DNA of 64,000 nucleotides, taken from contig NC_057823.1 in assembly GCF_910594005.1 (NCBI RefSeq), forward strand, positions 63,982,015 through 64,046,014, given 5' to 3'. Below are positions 10,725 to 22,261 of this stretch, piece by piece. Source of the stretch: Cervus elaphus. Taxonomy: Eukaryota > Chordata > Mammalia > Artiodactyla > Cervidae. The notes under the pieces are model-generated. The model made no database searches. It saw nothing but the letters and a program-made list of their open reading frames with translations, and was not told where the DNA came from. Each line of letters begins with the position of its first letter. The stretch's first letter is position 1. A program made the translations under genes and the position numbers.

Positions 10725-10842
10725 CCTGGGTGCCAGTCCCTGCTCTGACACTGAGTTACTGAGTGACACAGCCTCACCCCTGTTCCTGTCTGAGCTATAC
10801 CTTTCCCATCGGTTAGGATATTGGACAGCATAATAGTAATCC
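10725..10842 (+). repeat. MIR SINE
   Basis: The segment aligns block by block with MIR: tccctgctctgacactgag, then gtgacac, acctttcccatcgg and acagcataatagtaa. Confidence 0.65.
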
Positions 10843-11054
10843 TGTGTGTGCTCAGTCGCTTCAGTCATGTCCAACTCTTTGCAACCCTGTAGACTGTAGT
10901 TTGCCAGGCTCCTCTGTCCATGGGATTCTCCAGGCAAGAATACTGGAGTGGGCAGCCACTTCCTTCTCCAGGGGATCTTCCCAACCCAGGGATTGAACCT
11001 GGGTCTTCTGCATTGCAGGCAGATTCTTTACTGTCTGAGCCACCAGGTAAGCCC
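10843..11054 (-). mobile_element. Bov-tA SINE
   Basis: Minus-strand Bov-tA, from gtgctcagtcgcttcagtc to ctgagccaccaggtaagccc. Confidence 0.94.
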
Positions 11055-11067
11055 CACAGTAGTCATA

Positions 11068-11280
11068 AGAGTCAATATTTATTAAACACCTACTATGTGC
11101 CAAGCACTGAGCTAAGTGCTTGCTGCATATTTTCTGACCTAACCTTTATGAGATAGGAACTATTATCTCCATTTTAGAGATGTGGAAAGTGAAATTTCAG
11201 ATCGATAATTTGCCCAAGCTCATGCACCAAGTACATGATTAAATCAGAGATTCAAATCCAGGTACAAGGGACACCAGTGC
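11068..11280 (-). repeat. MIR SINE
   Basis: Minus-strand, near full length: tatttattaaacacctact, gtgccaagcactgagctaag, attttagagatgtgg, tttgcccaagctcatg and attcaaatccagg. Confidence 0.88.
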
Positions 11281-12163
11281 CCAAGTGCTTAACTACACTC
11301 TACTCCTCCTAAGTTCCCCTCCATCTCTGCCATCTGTGGGCTCTGGACTGTACCACCATTGGGTGCCCATCGCCCTAGTTGGGTGTGTTGCTGACCCCAC
11401 ATCAGATTGGATCAGCTTTTCAGCTTGCAGAATGAGAAGTCAGCCCCTTGGTGTCCCTACCAGCTGCTCATCACCCTGTCCAGCCTCTCACCAGCTGCAC
11501 TCCTTTAGGTACCACCCCTGCTCCCTTGATCCTTCCCTTCTTGACATAGCACCCAGCACAGCTTTAGAACTTCAGGACAGTACCCACAAGTGCACAGTGT
11601 CTGGGCTCCCATACCTCCCAGAACATCAGCTGCCTCCATCACTCATTCATGGACTCCACTCCACGGAGGCTGTATCCATCAGTAGGGCAAAGGCTGTCTT
11701 CATGCCTTTTACATTCTAATAGCTAGAGGCAGGTGATAAATGAAGTTTCAAGTTGTGATCAATTCTGTGAATGAACTAAACAGGATGACTTGAGAAGGTA
11801 ATGGGAGAATTATTTACTGATAGTGTGGTCAGGGTAGGCCTTTGGAGGAGGTCAGTTTGGGGGAAAAAATGAATGATGAGTCAGCAAGAAGGGCTGGGGG
11901 AGGAGTGTTCCAGGCAAGAGGAGAATAAGTGCCAAGACCCTGACTTCATGTGACTGAAAATGTGTCTAGAATTATAGATCAGAGATTTTCCTTCTCCTCA
12001 TGGCCTTCCTCATCCTCCTCTCCATCCTCTTCCTCTGCTTCATCCTTGTCCTTCATCTCCTTTCTCTGAATGACAGAGCCATCCTATGACGTAATCAGGG
12101 AAATGGGAATTAGGACCTAGGTTGTAGATACAGAGAAACTGAGGCCCCAGTCACTTAGTGGAA
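11281..12163. other. unique intergenic sequence with a CT-rich tract
   Basis: No gene is recognisable. Low-complexity CTCCTC/TTCCTC sequence runs from about 11988 to 12065. The 144-codon frame at 11285-11719 has no domain and low-complexity Ser/Pro/Leu composition. Confidence 0.5.
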
Positions 12164-12361
12164 AGTGAAAGTGAAAGTCACTCAGTCGTGTCCGACTCTT
12201 TGTGACCCCATGGACTATACAGTCCATGGAATTCTCCAGGCCAAACTACTGGAGTGGGTATCCTTTCCCTTCTCCAGGGGATCTTCCCAACTCAGGGATT
12301 GAACCCAGGTCTCCCAAATTGCAGGTGGATTCTTTACCAGCTGAGCCACAAGGGAAGCCCA
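12164..12361 (-). mobile_element. Bov-tA SINE
   Basis: Minus-strand copy starting gaaagtgaaagtcactcagtc and ending gagccacaagggaagccc. Confidence 0.94.
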
Positions 12362-12954
12362 TGGAAATGGGGCTCAAAACCAGGTCTCCTGAGCCCTGGC
12401 TCAGAGACCGAATCTCAGGCCCACTGAGAACCTGCTCATCCTTCTGCTCATAACTCCAGAGTTTCTGTCACCTGAACCACGTGATGGACCATCTCTGGGA
12501 GCTGAACTGGGGCCAGGTGGGCCACCAGTGTTCCCACATACAAGCAGAACTACCTAGAGAGGAAGCAAGAGGTCCGAGCTCTGGAAACAGATGGGGAGAC
12601 TCTGTCAATTTGACTTCTAGCAAGAAGGAAGGCAACCAAGCAGAAAGTTAAGTAAATAGAAGCAGTGCCAAGAAACATGCCCTCAGGCCTCACATCAGAA
12701 GCAGTGTCAGGATCTTAGCGGTTCAGATCTCCAAGGCTGTAAATCCTGAGTGGGCCTTGCAAGTGAAAAAAAATAAATAAATAAGTTTTGTATGTGGGAA
12801 CTTGAGGGCCTGGGGGAGACCAGGTCCCCTTGGAATAATTATGAGTAAACTAGAAAGAGAGATGATAATTTCCAATATTTCTCAGCAGACACTGGGCAAA
12901 ACACTTATGTTCATTATCTCTTTTAAACTTCACTTAATATACACACTTAGCTAG
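12362..12954. other. unique intergenic sequence
   Basis: Nothing is recognisable except a short AAATA run at 12766-12783. Confidence 0.5.
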
Positions 12955-13423
12955 GATATTAGTTTTCCATTATTGCTATAATAAATTATCACAAACTTGG
13001 TGACTTAAAACACACATTTATGACTTTACATTTCTGGAGATCAGGGGTCCTAAAATCAAGGTCTTGGCAGGGCTGTGTTCCTTCTGAAGGCCTGAGAGGA
13101 GAATCTGTGTCCATGCCTTTTCCAGTTTCTAGAGGCCAGCTGCCTTGCTTGGCCTGTGGCCTGTTCTCCGTCCTCCAAGCACATCTTTCCAACCTCTGTT
13201 TCTGGTGTTGCATCTCCTTTTTCTGACTTTGACCCTCTCACCTCCCTCTTATAGAGACTCTTGTGATTACATTGGGCCCACCCAGATAATCTAGGATAAT
13301 CTTCCCATCTCCAAAGCCTAACTTCACCTGCAAAGTTGGTCCCTTTGGCCATATTTATAGTTACAGGAATAAGAACATGGACTTCTTTGGGGGGGGGAGG
13401 GGGCATTATTTTGTCCACCATAG
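12955..13423 (+). repeat. ancient mammalian interspersed repeat, family not assigned
   Basis: The segment has the widely repeated mammalian sequence blocks ttccattattgctataataa, tgacttaaaacacacattta, tctggagatcaggggtcc, ttagattgggcccaccc-like (13273) and gataatctaggataatctt. I recognise it as a common old repeat but cannot name the family from memory. Confidence 0.65.
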
Positions 13424-13436
13424 GGAGGTATAATTG

Positions 13437-13658
13437 CTTCCCAGGTGGCATTAGTGGTAAAGAACCCACCTGCCAGTGTAGAAGATGCAGAAGACTCGGG
13501 TTCAGTCCCTGGGTTGGGAAGAACCCCTGGAGGAGGAAAAGACAACCCACTCCAGTATTCTTACCTGGAGAATCTCATGGACAGAGGATCCTGGCAGACT
13601 ACAGTCCATGGGCTTGCAAGGAGTCAGAAATGACTGAAGCGACTTAGCATGCATGCAG
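13437..13658 (+). mobile_element. Bov-tA SINE with 13-bp target duplication
   Basis: Plus-strand Bov-tA, from gcttcccaggtggcattag to gactgaagcgacttagc. It is flanked by gggaggtataatt at 13424-13436 and gggaggtgcaatt just after the element. Confidence 0.95.
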
Positions 13659-13662
13659 GGAG

Positions 13663-13795
13663 GTGCAATTACCATTCCCATTCCAAAGATGAGGAAAGAA
13701 AGGTTCAGAAAATTAAATAGCTTCCTCAAAGTCCCACTGTTGTAAAGCTAGGAATCTACACAAGTAGCTTAACTCCAGACCCCAGCTCTCTGTCA
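13663..13795 (-). repeat. MIR SINE
   Basis: Minus-strand MIR: attccaaagatgaggaaag, aagtcccactgttg and gaccccagctctctgtcac. Confidence 0.7.
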
Positions 13796-14955
13796 CTTCC
13801 CTAATCACAACCCTGCCTGTGCCATGTTCTTGGTGAGGCTCCCTCCCTTCCCCCATCTGCCCCAAGCCCACCCAACCTGTGAGCTCAGGCTGAATCTTTG
13901 TTAGTCTTTCAAAGTTTAAAGCTGATAGGGCCCTTCAGCTCTATCCAGGCCTACTCCTCCTTGTATGGCTGGGGAAATGGAGGACTGTAGAGCCCAAGGT
14001 CACAGTATAGAAAGCTAGGCTTAGAGCCCTGGTCTCTAGGCCCAAGCAGAGGCCAACTCTGGCTGCTCCAAGTCTCTGGAGGCAGGGACTGTGCCACCTG
14101 ATCCCTTTGGACTTAAGATTATGTATCAAAACTCTGACATGCACCATTTGTGCATCTGGCTGAAGGTCAAGGCTGCCGAACTAAGACAGCCTGGGCACAG
14201 GGAGACTGACTCAGCCTGTCTTCCTGTTACTGTATCTTTCCCTGGGCCGGCCCTCCCATTGGCTGAAGGGCACAAAGAGCCCATTGTTCTCTGGTCGTTG
14301 GTCCCCTGGGCAGAGTGGCCGATGACCAGGGCAAGGCCAAAGGGAGAGGAGGGTGGAATTTCATGTCAGCACCCTCTGCACTCTCAACACTCCCACCAGC
14401 CAATTGTCCCTCAGCTCTCTACAGTTCATAAAGGACTTTTATTCCCATATCTTAGGGAGCAGCACAGTTAGTCCCTCAGATAGAAAAGTAAGGATTCACT
14501 CAGCACATTCAGGGCTTGAACAGACAGAATGTTCTGCTCATGGTCACCCAGATGGCCCAGGTGAAGCTGAAATGACCACTCCAAACTGGTCTGAGGCTCT
14601 TTCTACTAACCAGCTGCCTCTATCTGGGTTCAAGGGAGAGATTACTGAGGCATCTCCTTCTCCACTGAGGGGGCAAAGCATTCACCATATGTTGGCTGCA
14701 CTTCCTCGAGTTGACACAAACTACCACCCCCCACCAATGAACACTGTTTGAGTTGCAGTTAGGTTCTGCCCTTAGTAGGACTCTGCGGTCCTACCTGTAG
14801 TCTATCCTTGAATGGCCTATCCTTTCTCTGCACTTCGATTTTCTTGTCTTATTTAAATAAGCATGATTATACTTCTGACCCTCCTGAGGACAAAGTCAGT
14901 GTTAGATTCAAGAGAGAGTAGGTTTCAGAGAGTGAGTTAACAAGAGCAAAGTTGA
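13796..14955. other. unique intergenic sequence with possible regulatory motifs
   Basis: No exon is recognisable. A diverged MIR-like patch occupies 13915-14045. An AP-1 site TGACTCA lies at 14207-14213 and an inverted CCAAT box (ATTGG) at 14258-14262, 45 bp apart. Confidence 0.45.
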
Positions 14956-15300
14956 AAGGCCCAACTTTGGAGTCAGATCTCTGGGCCTGGATCCTGTGAC
15001 AAGTGACTTAATTCTAAAACTCTGGGCAGGGACTCCCCTGGTGGTCTAGTGGTTAAGAGTCTGCATTTCCACCGCAGGGTGTGAAGGTTCAAGCCCTGGT
15101 CAGGGAATTTAAGATCCCGCAGACTGCGAGGTACAGCCAAAAATTAAGGAAAAAAAAAACACAGTAAAACTTGGGGCACAGTATTTCAGCTCCAACCTCA
15201 GTTTTCTCAACTGTAATGATACAATCCACACCCCCTCCCAGCCCCCTGCCTTTATGAGGATCTTGTAAGGATTAAATGAAATTACATATGTATTGTGTTT
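14956..15300 (+). repeat. MIR SINE split by a younger SINE
   Basis: The MIR head (ttggagtcagatctctggg) lies before 15027, and the cctcagttttctcaactgtaatgat and ggattaaatgaaattaca blocks resume after 15180. The CHR SINE between them interrupts the copy. Confidence 0.75.
15028..15162 (+). mobile_element. CHR-type tRNA-derived SINE
   Basis: Starts gggactcccctggtggtcta, passes gttcaagccctggtcaggga and ends in an A-rich tail. Inserted in the MIR. Confidence 0.9.
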
Positions 15301-15529
15301 GGCTCACTGTTTCATATCCTGCACTATCAAGAAATATGAACTATCTTATCATTAGAGCATTAAAAATTTCCCAAAGCGTGTTCACATACTATTAGTCCTC
15401 AGATAAAAAGGCGGAAACTTGGGTCAAATGGGTTTGGGAAGTGTGGCATCAGCCACCTTCCTCATGGCTATTCCTGAGGCACAAGACAGTGTTAAAGTCT
15501 CTGAAAAGTTCTGCAGGAAATAAACCTTT

Positions 15530-15607
15530 CTTTTTTTTTTTCTTTTTTTGGTCTGTTTGTTTAAGCTGTGCCATATGGCATTCAGGATCTTATTTCCCCG
15601 ACCAGGG
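15530..15607 (-). mobile_element. CHR-type SINE, 3' part only
   Basis: A T-run is followed by gctgtgccatatggcattc and atttccccgaccaggg. The tRNA head is missing. Flanking repeats aaacctttctt / aaacctttatg suggest a truncated insertion. Confidence 0.8.
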
Positions 15608-15689
15608 AAAACCTTTATGTGTCCCTCAGAACTCAGTGTCCATGAAAATGCCTTTGAGGGATGTCTGTTGGATCCAATGTCCTTGCCCA

Positions 15690-15790
15690 GGAAGGTGAAG
15701 TAACTTGTTCTGGGTCATGAGGCCAGTGAATGGTAGACCCGGGGCTTGACCCAAGCTCATGAATTCTTTGGCATAGTGCTCTATTAAAGC
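15690..15790 (-). repeat. MIR fragment
   Basis: Minus-strand MIR core: aggtgaagtaacttgttctg, gtcatgaggccagtgaatgg and ggcttgacccaagc. Confidence 0.6.
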
Positions 15791-15835
15791 ATGCTGAGGA
15801 AAGGCCTCCTGCTAGAGATATAGACAGGTCATCAT

Positions 15836-15996
15836 CAAGTTGCTCAGTCGTGTCCAACTTTGTGACCCCGTGGTCCGCCAGGCTCCTCTGTCCATGGGAT
15901 TCTCCAGGCAAGAATACTGGAGTGGGTGGCCATTTCCTTCAAGGGATCTTCCACTGCAGGTAGATTCTTTACCATCTGAGCCACCAGGGAAGCCCA
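15836..15996 (-). mobile_element. Bov-tA SINE with internal deletions
   Basis: Minus-strand copy from gttgctcagtcgtgtccaac to gccaccagggaagcccag. It is shorter than its relatives because of gaps near 15868 and 15935. Confidence 0.92.
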
Positions 15997-16812
15997 GAAA
16001 TGTAGACAAATTCTCTCTAAATGTCAAAGATTCGTGTACAGAGTAGACAGACTTTTACTCTTTCTTTGAGGTCCTGTATCCATGACTGAGGATGCCAGGC
16101 TCCCTCCGGCCTGAGCTATGTCCCCGTAGCCCTGGGTGGGGTTGGAGGAGCTCGACGATGGATTAGTTCTGCCTCCTCCCATCCCTGGCCCTGTAACACT
16201 CCAGCTGCTGGTCTGGATCCAGGGAACACTCACACGCAGGCACCAATTTTCTCCTGAAACCCCACATGCCTGGAAATCTTTTCTGAAGGAGGGGGAAAGC
16301 CCAATAACCCAGTCCGGCAACGTGGCAGATCTTACATGTTCCCTGACGTGGCCCACAAACCGAGCCTCTCTTCAGTTTTAGCTGCTGTGGACCCGGGGGT
16401 AATGACAGCCCCGCCAGTCCAGCGACGTGGCAACCGGTGCTGTGACTCAGCTGACCTGGGAGACAGCCTAGAGCCTCCATCCTTCTTTTCTGGGTCTCAG
16501 GAGATGGGGGACACAGAAGGGAGATCTGGATTAACCCCTTACCCCTGTCTCCAAGTCTCTTTTCCCCCACCATTGCCTGGCAGACTCACTCTCTTCTGGG
16601 GCTGATCCAGTAGGTCATCTCTCCCCAGTCCTGGCTTCATTTCTCAGACAGCAGCTTCTTGTAATGAATCTTCGAGACTTTCGACACCAGTGACGTTCAC
16701 ACAGGCTTCTATGGGAGTTTCATAGAGGAGCCTTAAGGAGACAGAAAGAAAGCCAAAGGGGCAGATCTCCAGATTCCCAGTCCATCTCTGCCTTCAACCA
16801 GAGCAGAACTAC
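15997..16812. other. unique intergenic sequence
   Basis: No gene is recognisable. A TGACTCA AP-1/MAF-like site lies at 16443-16449 in a GC-richer stretch. Confidence 0.5.
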
Positions 16813-17024
16813 ATTAAAAAAAAAAAAATTATTGGAGTACAGTTGATTTACAGTGTTGTGTTAGTTTTAGGTGTACAGCAAAGTGAATCAGTTGTACATA
16901 AATATATCTCCTTTGTTTTTTTTAGATACTTTTCCCATATGGGCCATTACAGAGTACTGAGTACTCTGTACTCTGTACCGAGTAGAGTTCCTTGTGCAAC
17001 ACAGCAGGTCCTTGTTAGTTACCT
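16813..17024 (-). mobile_element. L1 3'UTR fragment, 5'-truncated
   Basis: Minus-strand L1 3'UTR (attattggagtacagttgat, tacagtgttgtgttag, cttttcccatatgggcc). It is flanked by a perfect 13-bp duplication, agagcagaactac, at 16800-16812 and 17025-17037. A local gagtact/ctgtact tandem repeat has grown inside it. Confidence 0.88.
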
Positions 17025-17037
17025 AGAGCAGAACTAC

Positions 17038-17842
17038 TTTTACCTGTCTGACATATCAGGCTTTTGCCTAAGATTTCATTACTTAAGAAAAAAATTGAAA
17101 TGCACGAGTTTATTTTTAGCCTACTGGCTTTACCGGTGAAGAAAAAAATGAGCAGAGAGAGAGAGAGCAATCTGTCCCAAGACACAGAGTATCACAAACT
17201 CACAAGCTGTACCCGGCCCCGTGGGAAAGGGAAGAGCTCCATGAGCCAAGTGTGAGCCCCGGACAATGTCAGACCCACTCCCCGGAAGCTTGAAGTCTCC
17301 TCACCCCAGGTAGGCAGCCATGAGGAAGGGGCTCCATCCACCTGCCTGGTACAACCCTGGAGGAGAAACCAGGGTTACCAGGGAGACAGGGTCATCATCT
17401 TTGGGGGCAGGCAGGTGACAGGTGTGAGAAGTTCCTCTAGGCAATGTGCTGGATCTAGCAGGGGGAGGGAGGGTGGGGGTGGGGGGGCTTGATCAACCTG
17501 GAGAGAACATGACCCACCAGAGGCTCTCAGATCCCTTACCCCCTTTTTAAATGTTTCTCTTTCAAACAAAATCCATCTGCTGGAGGTGTCTCTTATCAGC
17601 CACCATTCTCACAGTTTTATTGATGGGAGCTGGGGCTGGTCCACCTTTCCCGAAGGTCCCTCTTCTGTATCCTTCTGGGAGAAAGACCAATGTCTTACTT
17701 TCTGGTTATGAAAACTTTAAAGAGACCTAGCCTTGTGCTTCCTTCTCTCTGCTAATCTCTCCCTCTTCTCCATCTTCTCATTTCCCATCTTCCTTTTTTT
17801 TTTTTTTTATCTGAACCCTTTCTTTTTCTGTTCTTTCCATCT
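17038..17842. other. unique intergenic sequence
   Basis: A G-run lies at 17475-17487 and a T-run near 17793-17808. No gene is recognisable. Confidence 0.5.
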
Positions 17843-17967
17843 TTTCATTTATTTGGCTGCAGCAGGTCTTGATTGCAACATGTGAACTCTTAGCTGCAGC
17901 ATGTGGGATCTCATTCCCCTGCAGTGGGAGTGCAGCGGCTTTGCCACCGGAGCACCAGGTAGTCCCC
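17843..17967 (-). mobile_element. CHR-type SINE
   Basis: Minus strand: atttggctgcagcaggtctt, catgtgggatctcattcccc and a head ending caccaggtagtcccc. Flanks ctttccatctttt / cttcccatctttc look like target duplications. Confidence 0.85.
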
Positions 17968-17984
17968 TTCCCATCTTTCTGAAG

Positions 17985-18105
17985 AGACCAGTGGACCAGG
18001 AATCAAGGCGCCTGAGTTCCTTACTCCATAAATGACTTAGGCAAGTCATCTCCCCTCTCTGGGCACTTGGCTCATTTGTAAAATGAGGCTGTTGGGTTAG
18101 GTCAC
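17985..18105 (+). repeat. MIR SINE
   Basis: Plus-strand MIR: aggaatcaaggcgcctgag, gacttaggcaagtcatc and tcatttgtaaaatgaggc. Confidence 0.75.
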
Positions 18106-19612
18106 AATTTCCAAATGGTGGGGGTGAGGACCAAGGTGAGGGGGCTCAGGTTCTTTCCTTAGAACCCCCCAAGGCAGCTGTTGTTAGGCTATTTTAATCA
18201 GCTTCTGCAGCTAAATAACTCTTGAAAATCACTATGTCATTTAATTCAAGGCCTTGCAGACTTTCAGTTCAGTGTTTCCTCTTCTTTCTCTACTGTCTCC
18301 TGTGTCTCTCCCTCCCCCAGATCCTCAGGTTTTCTAGTGGAGCCTTGTGATTCTCCAGGGTGGCAACCCTGAATCTGTCCTGCTGTCTCTTGGGAGGCCA
18401 GACTTTGCACTTTGACTTGCAATGTGGGAGAAGGAATCATTTCTTTCCTGAAACCCCAGAACTGTAAGGGCCCCACCCCAGAGCCATGAGGAGCCGGAGC
18501 TAGCCACCCATCTTGGCCCCCGGTCCCAGCACCGAGATCTCCACCCCTTGCCCTCCCCCACTAAACGGCCCACTTCCCAGCCTTATCCCAAGTTGGATTA
18601 TTCTCCTGATTCAGACATTTTTGTGGTGTGAAATCATCCCCGCCCCAGCCAGCTGAAGCCAGGAGCTCGCTCCAGCCCACAGCAGCTGGCCGGCCCTCCC
18701 TTCTCCTGCCACGTCTCACACCCTCAGCTCCTTTGCTCCAGGGGCTCAGAATTTCCATCTGATGTCCTTCCAAGGCTAAAGAGAAATTCAGACAGAGTGG
18801 CAGGGGCATGGCTGCTTGGTCCCTTCCCTGCAGCTCCTGTGTGGGTGCTGGCACAGCGTGGCTGACTCCCAGGTCAAGGTGATTAAGATGGGTTTGTGAG
18901 ATCCAGACAGAGGGACAGAGTCCAAGAAAGACAGAAAAAACAGGCTCAGACAGAGAAGAGAAAGACACTGACCGAGCATGCCACGATCAAGAGAGAAGCA
19001 AAGGTGAGGAAAGAGGGGAAAAGGCACACACAGAGAAACAAATGTGGAGAAATCGACCCAAACTCAGCAACAAGACCAGAGGGTGACTGCATATCCTCTT
19101 GATGTCAGACTAAAGCCTGGACTAACACACCCATCCAGGGACCACCTTCTCTAGGAAATGTACTGTTGTTTGACTTGTTTACTATTGATTAGGGGGCCTG
19201 GCTCTGAAGTTACATATTAATCCATAGATTTCTGTCCAGTTAAAGGAAGGGTGGAGGAGGCTCCAGAGGCTGGAGCTTTAATGCCTTGTAGGACATGAAC
19301 CAGTTTTGTATATGACCCAGCAGACTCTCCAGTTTTCCTTCAGTGCTATGTAGACATGGTCTCTCTTTGAACTCTCCTGGAATCAGCTTTACCACCCCGC
19401 TATTCCCTCATGAACAGGTTAAATAAATCATTGGCATGCACCCATTTTTTATTTTTATGAAAGTTTTTAACTTAAAAAAAAAAAAACTGGTTTTGACAGG
19501 AGAAGCAAAAAATAGAATGAGACAGATAAGGAAAGAGTGAGAGGCAGAAAGAGAAAGGGAAGGGGGGGGACACTGAGAGATCAGGAGGAAAAAGCAACAC
19601 AGAGAAACAGAA
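18106..19612. other. unique intergenic sequence with purine-rich stretches
   Basis: Two long purine-biased blocks (about 18895-19035 and 19495-19612, GA/CAGA-rich) have no clear repeat family. No exon is supported by the frames seen. Confidence 0.5.
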
Positions 19613-19628
19613 AGAGATAAAGGCAGAG

Positions 19629-19748
19629 ATGGGACTTCTCTGGTGGTCCAGTGGTTAGGACTCAGGGCTTTCTCTGCTGGGGCCCAGGTTCAATCCCTGG
19701 CTGGGAAACCAAGATCCTGCAAGCCACGTGGCATGGCCAAAAGAAAAA
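19629..19748 (+). mobile_element. CHR-type SINE with 16-bp perfect target duplication
   Basis: Starts gggacttctctggtggtcca and ends catggccaaaag. The perfect duplication agagataaaggcagag lies at 19613-19628 and 19749-19764, so the insertion is fairly recent. Confidence 0.95.
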
Positions 19749-19764
19749 AGAGATAAAGGCAGAG

Positions 19765-20509
19765 GAACTGAGACCCAGTTAAACCCATACACAAAGTCAG
19801 AGAGAGAGAGAGAGGAGAGCTAATAGCAGAGCACAGGGTCAGCCATGCATACTCACAAAACCATAAATAGTGGTGGCTTCTGGAGAGGGGATGGATTGAG
19901 TGGAAACGGAGGTGAGAGGTACTTTATACCAACTTCTTATTACTTCCCTAGTGCATTTTTTATGAACATATAATTGCCTGTTGTTTTGTGCTTTTAAAAC
20001 AGACACAGAGGGCAAGGCAAAAAGACAGTGTGAGAGAAAAAGAAACCACCAAAGAGAGATGGATGGCATTAAGAGCAGCACAAGTAGGGAAGGTGAGACT
20101 TGATGGAAGGCCGTGGAGGCAGGACCGAGAATGGTTCGCACATGCTCCTGCGCTCACTGAGCCTGGAGCCCTGTGGGCTGGGTGTGGAGCTGTCAGAAGT
20201 CTGTGTGGGAGGCGGGCAGTGAGCCGGAAGAAGCGGAGAAGAGGCAGACATGGAGGAGGGGACGAGCAGGAACAAACACATCCAGGGCAGGTCGAGGGAC
20301 AAACAGGAGCTGAGGCCAGGCCTCCTCCCTCCTCCCAGAACCCAGGCACCCAGGCCTGAAGGGAGGTACCTTTCAGAGATGTTGTGAGGTCCAGGAGATA
20401 GAGGATGGGGGAGCCTCCCAGAGATGCTTCTCCAGGGCATGGAATGTGCCCTGAGAGCTGCCAGGCCCACAGGCAACCACCTCTGGTACATCAGCCTCAT
20501 AAGGAGAAG
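19765..20509. other. unique intergenic sequence
   Basis: GA-rich DNA continues to about 20070 (including an AGAG run at 19800-19815), then GC-richer unique sequence. No gene is recognisable. Confidence 0.5.
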
Positions 20510-20625
20510 CAGACTGAGGCCCTGTCAGTTTATGAAAGGACATAACTCAGGCCCAGGCAGGAGGAGAGACTTGTTCAAGATCACATGGTTAATTTGTATA
20601 TCATCAGGAGGAGGAGCCAAGTCTA
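20510..20625 (-). repeat. MIR fragment
   Basis: Minus strand: gcagactgaggccctgtcag and gttcaagatcacatggttaa. Confidence 0.65.
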
Positions 20626-20639
20626 TGACTCCCTCTTTG

Positions 20640-20780
20640 ATGCTTTTTTCCATTCTTGCCTCACCACTCTCCATTTTCCACAGAGCAACTAGAATGGCTC
20701 TTTTAAAATGCATATCACTTTGTGTCCCTTCCCTGCTGGAAACCCTTGCAGAATTCTCTCCCCCAGTGCCATTTGCTAGC
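20640..20780 (+). repeat. LINE L2 fragment
   Basis: Matches the L2 stretch with agcaactagaatggctcttt, aaaatgcatatcac and gtgtcccttccctgctgg. Confidence 0.6.
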
Positions 20781-21129
20781 TAATGAGATGCATGGCACTT
20801 CTGAGAAGGATCCTTTCAGGAGTTTGACTCAGCTGGGTAGTCCATCTCTCTTTTAAAATATCAAATTATACAGGTAGGGGCTCTACCCTGCCCACCCACT
20901 GGAACTTTGGCCAAGGTGATGTACATCCTAGAGGCAGCTCTTCTTGTGGCTCAATCCAAATGTCTTATGTATAATGTCCTCAGTAGGCTCTTGACATGGG
21001 CTCTCTCCTTGGATCCCTATTGGCACATAGAGTAGACTTAGCTGGCCCTCTTCATCCCTTCTCCTTCCCAAGGTGGTGAAGTTCTATCATGAGGTAGACA
21101 CTCATTCTTGGTGGGATGAAAAAGGACTC

Positions 21130-21358
21130 CAAAGGACAGGGTTGTTATTTGAAGTCATACTTAGATTTGGCATGCAGAAGTCCATCTTTTTGCCTTTCCT
21201 TCCTTCCTTCTTCCTGCTGCCTGGAATGAAGGCATAATGGCTAGAGCACCAGCAGCTATATTGGACCACAAAATTACCTCAAGAATGGAAGCCATTAGCT
21301 AAGGGGATGGAGAAGAAAGAAAGAGCCTGGGGTCTGATGACCAAAGAGCTGCCATAAC
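21130..21358 (+). repeat. ancient interspersed repeat, family not assigned
   Basis: Shares the order cttcctgctgcctggaatg, then ataatggctagagc and ctatattggaccacaa with the copies near 31970-32280 and 37080-37340. It is a mammal-wide old repeat that I cannot name. Confidence 0.5.
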
Positions 21359-21399
21359 AACCCTGGACACACTACCTCCAGCCATCTGATCTCAGCTCA

Positions 21400-21770
21400 G
21401 TGAATTCCTAAGAGAAGCCTTCACTAACCACCTAATCTCATGGTTGGGTGGTAACATTGACTCAATGGACATGAGTTTGAGCAAACTCCAGGAAATAGTG
21501 AACGTCAGGGAAGCCTGGTGTGCTGCAGTCCATGGGGTCGAAAAAGTCGGGCACAACTGAGCTACTGAACAACAACAACCCACCCCTAATCTCCAGTCAC
21601 TCTGTCATCCACCCTGGGGGGATTTTCTTTCTTATCACAGGATAAATTTACTTGTGCTTATTCATGGGCTTGTTCTCTATCTCCCTCTCCCTCAGGATCT
21701 AAGCGTTGCATGAGCAGGGATGTTGCATGAGCAGGGATCTTGCATGTCTTGGTCACTGGTACAGCACTTG
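21400..21770 (+). repeat. LINE L2 3' region split by a BovB fragment
   Basis: agagaagccttcactaacca before 21448, and ggcttgttctctatctccc after 21600, are consecutive parts of an L2 3' end. The BovB fragment separates them. Confidence 0.65.
21449..21580 (+). mobile_element. BovB LINE 3' end fragment
   Basis: attgactcaatggacatgag, aaactccaggaaatagtg and gcagtccatggggtcg, with tail ctactgaacaacaacaa. It is inserted in L2, with a probable cctaatctc duplication on both sides. Confidence 0.9.
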
Positions 21771-21971
21771 TGTTTCACACAATGCCTACATTTCTTCAAC
21801 AGAGATGGTTTTTCCTTTTTCAAGAACTCACCATATGAATTTTATGTTTTTCTTATCACAATTTTTAGAAAGTCACTCTTAGTAGGTGCAATGATTAGGT
21901 TTAAGGAATAATGATACAATTTTTAAGAAACTTACACTAATGAATCTTAAGGCTCACTGAAACTTCGTTTG

Positions 21972-22104
21972 CTTTTTTTTTTTTTTAATTTTATTTATTT
22001 ATTTTTTGGCTGCATCATGAGGTGTGTGGGAATCTTACTTCCCCAACCAGGGATCAAACCCACGCCCCCTGCACTGGATACCACTGGACCACCAGGGAAG
22101 TCCC
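21972..22104 (-). mobile_element. CHR-type SINE
   Basis: Minus strand: T-run, ttttttggctgcatcatgag, then cttccccaaccagggatc, and head ggaccaccagggaagtccc. Confidence 0.93.
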
Positions 22105-22261
22105 TATGCATTTTTAAATTGAATGCTGTGTTAGATTCAAGTGTAGAGCAGAGATGCAGTGTGCTGGGGATTCAGGAGGAGAACATGCTGTTGCAGGGGT
22201 CCAGGGAATAACAGTGAGGGTGGAAATGTGGAAGCACAGTTGAGAGCCAGCTCTAGAGTAC

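Noticed and set aside
11285..11719. 144-codon plus-strand frame
   Set aside because: No recognised domain, splice context or conservation evidence; Ser/Pro/Leu-rich composition of random sequence.
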